Below are positions 42,129-49,824 of a stretch of 64,000 nt of DNA, in pieces. Both the position numbers and the translations under genes were made by a program. Each line of letters opens with the position of its first letter. Positions within the stretch are counted from its first letter, which is position 1. The stretch is taken from NCBI RefSeq assembly GCF_035668035.1, contig NZ_JAYMYJ010000012.1, positions 62,001 through 126,000 on the forward strand, in the 5' to 3' direction. The notes beneath the pieces are model-generated. The model saw only the letters and a list, made by a program, of their open reading frames with translations, was not told where the DNA came from and searched no databases. The stretch comes from Thiothrix phosphatis. Lineage in GTDB: Bacteria > Pseudomonadota > Gammaproteobacteria > Thiotrichales > Thiotrichaceae.

Positions 42129-43304
42129 TCAGACTGAGGCAATCCGCGCCAAAGCGTTCTGCAGGTTTGCCATGCTGGTGGCGAAGGATATGCGGATATG
42201 CCCTTCCAAACCAAACGCCGACCCCGGCACCACCGCCACACCCACCTTATCCAGCAGGTAGCTGGCCAGGGCAGTGTCATTTTCCAACCCCAAACGCTTG
42301 ATCATGCCGTCAACATTCGGAAAGCTGTAGAACGTGCCGTCGGCTGGCAAGCACTCGACCCCATCCATGGCATTAAACGCGCCCAGCACAAATTCATGGC
42401 GCTGTTCAAACGCATTGACCATGGTTTGGATGAAATCCTGGTCGCCATCCAGCGCCACAACCGCTGCGTACTGGGAAATGGAGGTCGGATTGGAAGTGCT
42501 TTGTGATTGGATAATGTTCATCGCCTGAATGAGCTTTTCCGGCCCACCCGCATAGCCAATCCGCCAGCCGGTCATGGAATACGCCTTGGACACGCCATTC
42601 AATACAATCGTGCGCTCATACAGGTCTGGGCAAACATCCAGGATATTGACGAACTTGCGGCCACCGAACATGACATGCTCATACATGTCGTCGGTTGCAA
42701 TCAGCACCTGCGGGTGGCGGCGCAACACTTCGCCCAATGCCGCCAGTTCTTCTGGCGAATAGGCGACGCCGGTCGGATTGGACGGGCTATTGATGACGAA
42801 CAACCGGGTTTTCGGGGTGATGGCCGCCTCCAGCTTTTCCGCCGACAGCTTGAAATGTTCAGCCTGCCCTGCTTCCGCAATGACCGGCACGCCATCCGCC
42901 AGCAACACCATATCCGGATAGGACACCCAATACGGGGCCGGAATCACGACTTCATCACCCGCATCCAGCAATGCCTGGCACAAATTGTAGAAGCTCTGCT
43001 TGCCGCCACAGGAAACCAGAATCTGTTTCGGCGAAAAGTCCAGCCCGTTGTCGCGCTTGAACTTGCGGATGATCGCCTGCTTCAATGCAGGCGTGCCATC
43101 CACTGCGGTGTAACGGGTTTCACCCTTTTGGATGGCCTCGATACCGGCCTGCTTGATATGGGCAGGCGTGTCAAAATCTGGCTCACCGGCCCCTAACCCT
43201 ATAATGTCGCGGCCAGCCGCCTTGAGTTGGGCAGCCAACGCGGTGACAGCAAGTGTAGGTGAAGGCTTGACGCGGCCAACGCGCGCTGAAAGTTGTATGT
43301 CCAC
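42129..43304 (-). CDS. aspC: Class I aminotransferase (aspartate type)
   Basis: PLP-dependent transaminase of subgroup I-gamma, moving the amino group of aspartate to 2-oxoglutarate. 391 residues if started at the GTG (43304) that gives the family N-terminus (V/M)DIQLSARVGRVKPSPT; upstream ATG codons at 43355 and 43334 would add 10-17 residues not typical for the family. PLP lysine in VSKAYSMTGWRIGY; NSPSNPTG and GLGAGEPDFDTP motifs; C-terminal arginine in HIRISFA. Some members use prephenate; this cannot be told apart here. Same strand as mltB, 144 bp downstream. Confidence 0.92.
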   Translation of the reverse strand: MDIQLSARVGRVKPSPTLAVTALAAQLKAAGRDIIGLGAGEPDFDTPAHIKQAGIEAIQKGETRYTAVDGTPALKQAIIRKFKRDNGLDFSPKQILVSCGGKQSFYNLCQALLDAGDEVVIPAPYWVSYPDMVLLADGVPVIAEAGQAEHFKLSAEKLEAAITPKTRLFVINSPSNPTGVAYSPEELAALGEVLRRHPQVLIATDDMYEHVMFGGRKFVNILDVCPDLYERTIVLNGVSKAYSMTGWRIGYAGGPEKLIQAMNIIQSQSTSNPTSISQYAAVVALDGDQDFIQTMVNAFEQRHEFVLGAFNAMDGVECLPADGTFYSFPNVDGMIKRLGLENDTALASYLLDKVGVAVVPGSAFGLEGHIRISFATSMANLQNALARIASV

Positions 43305-43448
43305 TGAAAACCAACCGTGTGTAGTGTCTTTCATAATCCCGGCAAAATTCATCATTTACCGTACCTTTACGCTTTTCTGCGGCGCGTAATGTTACTGCAA
43401 GATCAACGCACGCATAAGGCGTAAAGTTAATTTTTTCGCGCAAAGTTT

Positions 43449-44630
43449 CTACAGCTTTTCCAACAAGGCAGCGTCCGGATAGCCATCAGCAGGCAAGCCC
43501 AGTTTTTGTTGTGCCTCCCGGACAGCGGCGCGGGTTTCTTCACCGATAATGCCGTCCACTTTGGAGATGGGGAAACCTTGCGCTTGCAGTTTCGCCTGCG
43601 CTTGTTTCGTCTGCGCCAAGGTCAGTGGATGCACCTGCGCATTTCCTGGGCGCAAAGGCGGTGCGCCCGCCAGACGGGTTGCAAAATACGCCGCCGTCGC
43701 CGAATAAACCGTGGATTCATTCCATTGCAGGAACACATCGAAATTGGGGAACGCCAGGAAAGCAGGGCCATTCCGCCCCATTGGCAGCAGCAAGGCCGCC
43801 TCGCCATCCTCCTGCAAGGCACTGCCATCCGCCTTTTTGACGCCTTGCGCAGCCCACTCCGACAGCGGGGCCTTATTACCCAGCCGCGCCTGCGACCAGT
43901 CCATGTCTGACGGAACCTTGACTTCCTGCAACCACGGTTCGCCAGCGCGCCAACCATTCGCCTTCAGCATGTTGGCGCCGGAGGCCAATGCATCGGCGCT
44001 GGAATGGATCAGGTCACGGTGGCCATTACCATCAAAATCAACGCCATACTGGTCATAGCGGGAGGCCAGCAATTGCAACTGGCCAATTTCCCCTGCCCAG
44101 GCCCCGCGCATTTTAGCGGGGGTCAGATCACCCTTTTGCACCAAATCCAAAGCGCTGAGTAATTCCGGGCGGAACATTTCCGGGCGGCGGCAATCCTGCG
44201 CCAACGTCAGCAACGAGCGAATGGTCGGAAAATCACCATTCACTGCCCCGAAATCGGTTTCCAGCCCCCAAAAGGCTGTCAAAACTTCAGCAGGCACACC
44301 ATACTCCGCCTCAATTCGCCGGAATAGCGCGGCATTTTTTTTCAGCAAGCTTCGCCCCTGTGACAAACGGCTGGCGCTGACTTTCCGGTTGGCGAAGGTC
44401 AAAAAGTCCTGGGCAAAGGTCTGCTGGGAACGGTCGCGCTTAATGACGGCAGGGTCAGGTTTGAGCCCGTCGAGGGCGGCGTCCACCACCGACGCTTTCA
44501 GCCCGGAACCAGCGGCTTCCGCCTTGAAATCCGCCAACCAGCGGCCAAAATCACCGCTATTGGCGCAATCCGCCAGGACGGGCGCACTGCACGCTGACAG
44601 GCATAACACAATGCTGGGCAAATAACGCAT
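43449..44630 (-). CDS. mltB: Lytic murein transglycosylase (MltB type)
   Basis: 393 residues. Cleaves peptidoglycan glycan strands with formation of 1,6-anhydro ends. The signal sequence has a possible lipobox LSAC (C14); alternatively it is cut at VLA-DC. An SLT_2/MltB catalytic domain (about 25-310) contains the catalytic glutamate in FWGLETDFG and VDFDGNGHRDL; the usual GxxQFMPS element is here GEIGQLQLLASRY. A C-terminal peptidoglycan-binding domain (PG_binding_1, about 330-393, KLQAQGFPISKVDGIIGEETRAA) anchors it to the wall. Divergent from uvrB. Confidence 0.92.
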   Translation of the reverse strand: MRYLPSIVLCLSACSAPVLADCANSGDFGRWLADFKAEAAGSGLKASVVDAALDGLKPDPAVIKRDRSQQTFAQDFLTFANRKVSASRLSQGRSLLKKNAALFRRIEAEYGVPAEVLTAFWGLETDFGAVNGDFPTIRSLLTLAQDCRRPEMFRPELLSALDLVQKGDLTPAKMRGAWAGEIGQLQLLASRYDQYGVDFDGNGHRDLIHSSADALASGANMLKANGWRAGEPWLQEVKVPSDMDWSQARLGNKAPLSEWAAQGVKKADGSALQEDGEAALLLPMGRNGPAFLAFPNFDVFLQWNESTVYSATAAYFATRLAGAPPLRPGNAQVHPLTLAQTKQAQAKLQAQGFPISKVDGIIGEETRAAVREAQQKLGLPADGYPDAALLEKL

Positions 44631-44658
44631 GAATGATCCAATTCCTGAAAGGCAAGGC

Positions 44659-44697
44659 CTGAGTTTATAGGGTTTTAACGCCGCATGCTAAACTCAG
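44659..44697. promoter_or_regulatory. Inverted repeat between mltB and uvrB
   Basis: CTGAGTTTA and TAAACTCAG, perfect 9-bp arms 21 bp apart, in the 88-bp divergent promoter region. It is not a LexA box (no CTGT-N8-ACAG). Half-sites two helical turns apart suit a dimeric regulator acting on either gene. Confidence 0.5.
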
Positions 44698-44718
44698 TGC
44701 GCATACCGGGAGACACGC

Positions 44719-46743
44719 ATGAGTGAAATTGACCAGTTCCAGCTCAATACCAGTTACCAGCCCGCTGGCGACCAGCCGGAGGCTATCCGTTCATTGGTGG
44801 AGGGCCTGCATGATGGCCTGCTGCACCAAACCCTGCTGGGCGTAACCGGCTCCGGCAAAACCTTCACCATGGCCAACATTATCCAGCAGACCCAACGCCC
44901 GGCCATCATTTTGGCGCACAACAAGACCTTGGCTGCCCAATTGTATGGGGAAATGCAGGAATTCTTCCCGAAGAATGCGGTGGAATACTTCGTTTCCTAT
45001 TACGATTATTACCAGCCGGAGGCTTATGTCCCATCCAAGGATGTCTACATCGAAAAGGACGCCTCCATCAATGACCATATCGAACAAATGCGCCTGTCGG
45101 CCACCCGCAACCTGTTCGAACGCAAGGACGTCATCATCGTCGCCACCGTTTCCTCCATCTATGGCCTGGGTGACCCGGAATCCTACCTGAAAATGCTGTT
45201 GATCCTGGTGCGCGGCGACCGTATCGACCAGCGCAGCATCCTGCGGCGGCTGGCGGAAATGCAATACACCCGCAATGACCTGGATCTGCAACGCGGCGCT
45301 TTCCGGGTGCGTGGCGAAGTGATCGACATCCACCCGGCGGAATCCGACCGGGAAGCCATCCGCATCGAGCTGTTCGATGATGAAATCGACAGCCTCAGTT
45401 ATTTTGACCCATTGACCGGCGAAGTCCTGCGCCGGGTTCCGCGTTTGACGGTTTACCCCAAAACCCACTACGTCACGCCCCGCGAAGTGCTGCTGGAAGC
45501 GGTGGACCATATCAAGGCGGAACTCAAGGAACGGCTGGCGGCGCTGCGCGGCCATGATCGGCTGGTGGAAGCCCAGCGCCTCGAACAGCGCACCCAATAT
45601 GACATCGAAATGATTGTTGAAACCGGCTATTGCTCCGGCATCGAAAATTACTCGCGCTACCTGTCCAAACGCCCGGCAGGCGCGCCACCACCCTGCCTGT
45701 TCGACTACCTCCCCCGCAACGCCATCGTGTTCGTGGACGAATCCCATGTCACCATCCCTCAATTCGGCGGCATGTACAAGGGCGACCGCTCGCGCAAGGA
45801 AACGCTGGTGGAGTACGGTTTCCGCCTGCCCTCCGCCCTCGACAACCGCCCGTTGCGCTTTGACGAATTTGAGCGGCTGGTTCCGCAGGCCATCCATGTA
45901 TCCGCCACTCCCGGCGCGTATGAGCTGGAGCATTCCGGCAATGTCGCCGAACAGGTGGTCCGCCCTACCGGCCTGGTGGATCCGCAGGTTGAAGTCCGCC
46001 CGGTATTGAGCCAGGTTGACAATGTGATGTCCGAAATCACCGAGCGCTCGCAGCGTAATGAACGCGTCCTGGTCACCACCCTGACCAAACGCATGGCGGA
46101 AGACCTGACCGATTACCTGATGGACCACAATATCAAGGTGCGCTACCTGCATTCCGACATCGACACCGTGGAGCGGGTGGAAATCATCCGCGACCTGCGC
46201 AAAGGCGAGTTTGATGTCCTGATTGGCATTAATTTATTGCGGGAAGGGCTTGATATACCGGAAGTTTCATTGGTCGCCATTTTGGATGCCGACAAGGAGG
46301 GCTTCCTGCGTTCCGAGCGTTCCCTGATCCAAACGATTGGCCGCGCGGCGCGTAATGCTGAAGGCAAGGCCATCCTTTACGCCGACAAAATCACCGACTC
46401 CATGCACAAGGCGATGGACGAAACCAGCCGCCGCCGCGCCAAACAAATCAGCTTCAATGCAGCCCATGGCATCACCCCGCAAACCATCCGCAAACGCATT
46501 GCCGATGTGATGGAAGGCGCTTACGCCAACGCCTCCCGTGGTAAGGGCAAAACCCGTGCTGACAAAAAAGTGGCGGAAGAAGCGGCCGAATACCGTAGCC
46601 TGACGCCCGACCAAGCGCTCAAACAAATCAAAAAATTGGAAGATAAGATGTTCCAACATGCCAGAAACCTGGAATTCGAACAGGCCGCCGCAGTGCGCGA
46701 CCAGATCGCCCATATCCGCGCCCGTGTGTTCGGGCTGGAATAA
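44719..46743 (+). CDS. uvrB: Excinuclease ABC subunit B
   Basis: 674 residues. Damage-verification helicase of nucleotide excision repair, loaded by UvrA and recruiting UvrC. Walker A is GVTGSGKTF, the beta-hairpin that probes DNA contains YYDYYQPEAYVP, Walker B/DEAD-like VDESH, and helicase motif VI is QTIGRAARN. The C-terminal UVR domain (about 635-670, FQHARNLEFEQAAAVRDQI) contacts UvrC. I found no SOS box in the 88 bp upstream. It converges with the next gene leaving only two bases between the stop codons. Confidence 0.97.
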   Translation: MSEIDQFQLNTSYQPAGDQPEAIRSLVEGLHDGLLHQTLLGVTGSGKTFTMANIIQQTQRPAIILAHNKTLAAQLYGEMQEFFPKNAVEYFVSYYDYYQPEAYVPSKDVYIEKDASINDHIEQMRLSATRNLFERKDVIIVATVSSIYGLGDPESYLKMLLILVRGDRIDQRSILRRLAEMQYTRNDLDLQRGAFRVRGEVIDIHPAESDREAIRIELFDDEIDSLSYFDPLTGEVLRRVPRLTVYPKTHYVTPREVLLEAVDHIKAELKERLAALRGHDRLVEAQRLEQRTQYDIEMIVETGYCSGIENYSRYLSKRPAGAPPPCLFDYLPRNAIVFVDESHVTIPQFGGMYKGDRSRKETLVEYGFRLPSALDNRPLRFDEFERLVPQAIHVSATPGAYELEHSGNVAEQVVRPTGLVDPQVEVRPVLSQVDNVMSEITERSQRNERVLVTTLTKRMAEDLTDYLMDHNIKVRYLHSDIDTVERVEIIRDLRKGEFDVLIGINLLREGLDIPEVSLVAILDADKEGFLRSERSLIQTIGRAARNAEGKAILYADKITDSMHKAMDETSRRRAKQISFNAAHGITPQTIRKRIADVMEGAYANASRGKGKTRADKKVAEEAAEYRSLTPDQALKQIKKLEDKMFQHARNLEFEQAAAVRDQIAHIRARVFGLE

Positions 46744-46745
46744 AA

Positions 46746-47819
46746 CTACACCCGTATTGCCCTGTTCAGATCAGCTTTGCGTGGCCAAGCATTGATGACG
46801 GCATGGATCAATGTCGCCAATGGGATGGCGAAGAATACCCCCCAGATTCCCCATAACGCTCCGAACACCAGCACTGCGGTAATGATCGCCACCGGATGCA
46901 AATTAACCATTCCGGAAAATAATAGCGGCACCAACAGATTGCCATCCAGGAAATGGATGACGCCATAGATCACCATGACATAGAGGAAATCGGAGTTATA
47001 TCCCCATTGAAAATAGGCCACGATGGCGACCGGCAACGTGACAATGGCAGCCCCAACATAGGGGATCAACACAGAAAGCCCTACCAGGAACGACAACAAC
47101 ATGGAGTATTGCAGGCCGAAAATCAGGAAGGTAATAAACGTCACCACCCACACAATCAGGATTTCCATAAACTTGCCGCGCACATAACTGGTGATTTTGC
47201 CATTTACCTCACGCCAGACCTTGGTCACCAACCCGCGCTCTTCTGGCAGGAAAGCGCCAAACCACTCAAGGATAATGTTCTTGTCCTTAAGGAAAAAAAA
47301 CACCAATAGCGGCACCACCACCATGTACACCATAAAAGCGATCAGGTCGACCACCGAAGACAAGGAGAAACTCAACACCCGCTGGGACAACAGCGTCAAC
47401 TGGGTGCGCAAGCCATTCAACAGCTCCAGAATGAATTGTTCAGAAATAATATTGGGGTATTTTTTAGGCAACAATGCCAGCGCACTTTGCCCTGCCGACA
47501 GCATTCCAGGGATTTCCAACACAAACTGGGTCGCCTGCTTAAGCATCAGTGGGGCCAGCACCAACAGCACCACCAACAAGACCAGGATAAACACGCTGAA
47601 CACGATCAAGACCGCCATGAAACGCGGCGTCTTGCATGCACGGAAGAAATCCACTCCCCCATCAAGCAGATAGGCAATAATAACAGCTGCCAATACCGGT
47701 GCCAGCACATTGCCTGCCAGCAGCACAGTGCCAAACCCCAGTATCAGCAACAGGGCAAGAATGGCGGCCTGTGGATTGGAAAAATGCTGGTTATACCATT
47801 CGTTCAGCAATTTAAGCAT
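46746..47819 (-). CDS. AI-2E family transporter (PerM-like)
   Basis: 357 residues with seven to eight membrane helices. The family (UPF0118) includes E. coli PerM and TqsA and Na+/H+ antiporters; substrate cannot be predicted. Typical features are the LLDGGVDFFR motif after helix 2, a long periplasmic helical region (QLTLLSQRVLS), FLKDKNIILEWF and the C-terminal VLVFGALWGIWGVFFAIPLATL. It follows the small gene at 47841-48245 after 21 bp on the same strand, so the two form an operon. Confidence 0.88.
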   Translation of the reverse strand: MLKLLNEWYNQHFSNPQAAILALLLILGFGTVLLAGNVLAPVLAAVIIAYLLDGGVDFFRACKTPRFMAVLIVFSVFILVLLVVLLVLAPLMLKQATQFVLEIPGMLSAGQSALALLPKKYPNIISEQFILELLNGLRTQLTLLSQRVLSFSLSSVVDLIAFMVYMVVVPLLVFFFLKDKNIILEWFGAFLPEERGLVTKVWREVNGKITSYVRGKFMEILIVWVVTFITFLIFGLQYSMLLSFLVGLSVLIPYVGAAIVTLPVAIVAYFQWGYNSDFLYVMVIYGVIHFLDGNLLVPLLFSGMVNLHPVAIITAVLVFGALWGIWGVFFAIPLATLIHAVINAWPRKADLNRAIRV

Positions 47820-47840
47820 AAGAAGCCTGGTTTGCTTGTT

Positions 47841-48245
47841 TCAAGGATTTTCCAAAAGGCGCTGTTCAAATTCGGCTTTCAGGATTGCGTAATGTTGCCC
47901 AAACAAAGCCTCCAGTTCATCAATCACATTAACCGCAGCTTTGCCATGAATGACGTGCGCCGTCATCAGGGAAGAGGTTTCATTCAGCAAACGCTCACGG
48001 TCAACCATGGGGTAGGTTGCCACCAGCCGTTTAATCGCTTTGACCACGCTTTCCTGTGTGGGGCGGGAAATATTTTCTGGTTGCGGAAATTCAACCATCG
48101 GTTCTGCCACAGGAGTGGAGGACACCGCAAGAAACTCAGCAAAACGCAGCAAAGCAACCTGATCCTGGGGGTTCAAGTTACGGTATAGCTTGCGTAAACG
48201 CTTTTCTTCGGCGGAACCGGATTGTTGGGGCATACCAGGCAGCAC
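47841..48245 (-). CDS. Hypothetical protein upstream of PerM-like gene
   Basis: 134 residues, soluble and largely helical, not recognised. The N-terminus EEKRLRKLYRNLNPQDQVALLRFAEFLA recalls the helix pair of small regulatory proteins; the C-terminal half contains ESVVKAIKRLVATYPMVDRERLLNETSSLM and VIDELEALFGQHY. A GTG at 48245 is chosen because AGGGAG lies six bases before it; an ATG 12 bases later is possible. It is probably co-transcribed with the membrane protein gene 21 bp downstream, a hint of a joint role. Confidence 0.72.
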   Translation of the reverse strand: MLPGMPQQSGSAEEKRLRKLYRNLNPQDQVALLRFAEFLAVSSTPVAEPMVEFPQPENISRPTQESVVKAIKRLVATYPMVDRERLLNETSSLMTAHVIHGKAAVNVIDELEALFGQHYAILKAEFEQRLLENP

Positions 48246-48372
48246 ATTAAACTCCCTACAGGCTTTTCATGGAAAAATTAAGGGGGGTCATGCTATCAGG
48301 AAACACTGGACACTGTCACAAACACCAACAACCAGCCCTGTGTTTGTTTAAGTTCATTTAGAGATGGGAAAC

Positions 48373-48400
48373 TGGGGTACGGGTGCTATGCCGTACCCCA
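48373..48400 (-). terminator. Hairpin after LysR-family gene
   Basis: Perfect 10-bp stem TGGGGTACGG / CCGTACCCCA with an 8-base loop, beginning 8 bp after the regulator's stop codon. Only a short T stretch follows on the minus strand. Confidence 0.7.
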
Positions 48401-48408
48401 GGAATCAG

Positions 48409-49317
48409 TTACTGCTGTTTTTTGAGGTTTTCACAGTAAGTGCGGGCAAATTCAAGCAATTCTTCCATAGCGCGCACTTTGAACTTCTGGCGCTGACGTA
48501 CAAAAGAGAAGTCGCGCGTCAATGGGGGATCCAGCGGGATTGCAATCAAAGACCCCAGTCTCAACTCCTTGCCAATACTGGCGCTGGAAACGATGGAAAC
48601 ACCCATGCCAGCTTCAACTGCCCCTTTGACAGCTTCTGGACTGCCCAGCTCAAGGCAAGCATTCATGGCGTGTTTGTCCATGCCGAGCGCATACATGTAA
48701 TCGAGAACGACTTCACGTGTGCCAGAACCCTCTTCACGACAAATGAATGGATATTCCAACACTTCTTTGAGCTTGACATTGTCTTTGCCTGCCAAGGCAT
48801 GGGTTGGCGGCACGATCAACACCAAATCATCCTGGCGGCAAACCTCCACCAACAGATTCTTGTTGTTGACCAGCCCTTCCACTACGCCCAGATCAATCAC
48901 GTTGTTCTCGACCATGGAAACAATGCCTTCGGTATTGGAAACCCGCAAACGCAGCCGGACATCCGGATTTTTGGCATTGAACTCACCCAACAGGGAAGGG
49001 AGCATGTATTCGGAAATGGTCGTGCTGGCACCAATGGTCAAAGACCCACTGATGTCATTGGTCATTTCACGGATCGCATTCTCCATCTCATTGTATTGCT
49101 CGAAAATACGCTCTGAGTATTCGAACACGATCTTGCCTGCTTCCGTCAGGGAAACCCGGTTATGAGTCCTGTCGAACAGACGTGTGTCAAACTGGTCTTC
49201 CAACTGGCGAATCTGGAATGTTACCGCAGGTTGGGTCATATGCAGCACTTCCGCCGCCTTGGTAAAACTCAACAACCTGGCCACGGCGTGAAAGACTTGT
49301 AATCTTCTATCGGCCAT
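48409..49317 (-). CDS. LysR-family regulator (CysL/CbbR-like)
   Basis: 302 residues. The N-terminal winged helix (1-62) reads RRLQVFHAVARLLSFTKAAEVLHMTQPAVTFQIRQLE; the C-terminal effector domain begins GSLTIGASTTISEYMLP, the form seen in CysL-type and CbbR-type LysR proteins that sense sulfur or carbon-fixation metabolites. The substrate is not identifiable. LysR regulators often control divergent neighbours, but the next gene (ccoS) is on the same strand and ends here, so its target is elsewhere or itself. The 245 bp upstream are AT-rich and hold its promoter. Confidence 0.88.
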   Translation of the reverse strand: MADRRLQVFHAVARLLSFTKAAEVLHMTQPAVTFQIRQLEDQFDTRLFDRTHNRVSLTEAGKIVFEYSERIFEQYNEMENAIREMTNDISGSLTIGASTTISEYMLPSLLGEFNAKNPDVRLRLRVSNTEGIVSMVENNVIDLGVVEGLVNNKNLLVEVCRQDDLVLIVPPTHALAGKDNVKLKEVLEYPFICREEGSGTREVVLDYMYALGMDKHAMNACLELGSPEAVKGAVEAGMGVSIVSSASIGKELRLGSLIAIPLDPPLTRDFSFVRQRQKFKVRAMEELLEFARTYCENLKKQQ

Positions 49318-49562
49318 ATGATTACTTTTCTCCTATTACCTGTCCGAGCAAACCCAACAGAGACTTCATCCTTGCTCTCTCTGTTCCGGTCATCCTTCCC
49401 CGGATATTGGTTTAAAATCAAAAAAATTTATCAAAACATATTCCAGCTTTGATTAGAGGAATTTGTTATAGATAGCATAGAACAATTTGTGCATTATGGT
49501 TAAACATTGATGTCACTTGAGCAACAATTCGACGGACGGCATCTTTTATCCTATCAACCGTT

Positions 49563-49781
49563 TCACCTATTTTTATCCTCTATATCACTTTCCGCCGTCT
49601 TTTTGTGGGGCTGTTTAACCTGTTGGCCTGGAATTCTTGGATCATCGTCATCCATCAGGATTCGATGGGCAGGCCCTTCCAAATCATCGTACTGGCCACT
49701 TTTTACAGTATAAATGAAAGCGATGACCACAATTATCATGACTCCGATCGCAATCGGAATAAGCATATACAAAGCTTCCAT
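49563..49781 (-). CDS. ccoS: cbb3 oxidase maturation protein CcoS
   Basis: 72 residues, a single N-terminal membrane helix (LYMLIPIAIGVMIIVVIAFIY) followed by WAV/VKSGQYDDLEGPAHRIL, the family signature, and an acidic tail with DDDD. CcoS is needed for insertion of haem b and copper into CcoN. It is the last gene of ccoG-ccoH-ccoI-ccoS, 43 bp after ccoI. The start MEALYML is the common one. Confidence 0.94.
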   Translation of the reverse strand: MEALYMLIPIAIGVMIIVVIAFIYTVKSGQYDDLEGPAHRILMDDDDPRIPGQQVKQPHKKTAESDIEDKNR

Positions 49782-49824
49782 CAGGCTGCATCCCGAATAA
49801 ATTCTCCAGTATAACCTGAATCAG

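Noticed and set aside
43192..43206. CCCTAACCCT stretch as a second copy of the cydD repeat
   Set aside because: It only shares the short CCCTAACCC string, has no palindrome and encodes the conserved GLGAGEP motif of the aminotransferase.
44631..44718. LexA (SOS) box expected upstream of uvrB
   Set aside because: No CTGT-N8-ACAG sequence was found in this interval; only the unrelated inverted repeat at 44659-44697.
44791..46152. A 453-codon open frame on the minus strand
   Set aside because: Antisense to uvrB; composition is that of a shadow frame. The same reasoning removes 10218-11321 (over proS), 32001-33533 (over gltA), 25107-26522 (over the DUF3141 gene) and 21689-22807 (over pta).
49509..49522. 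TTGAT near 49509 as an FNR half-site upstream of the LysR gene
   Set aside because: No ATCAA-like second half at four bases distance; the single half-site is expected by chance in this AT-rich stretch and it lies on the wrong side of the ccoS gene to control it.
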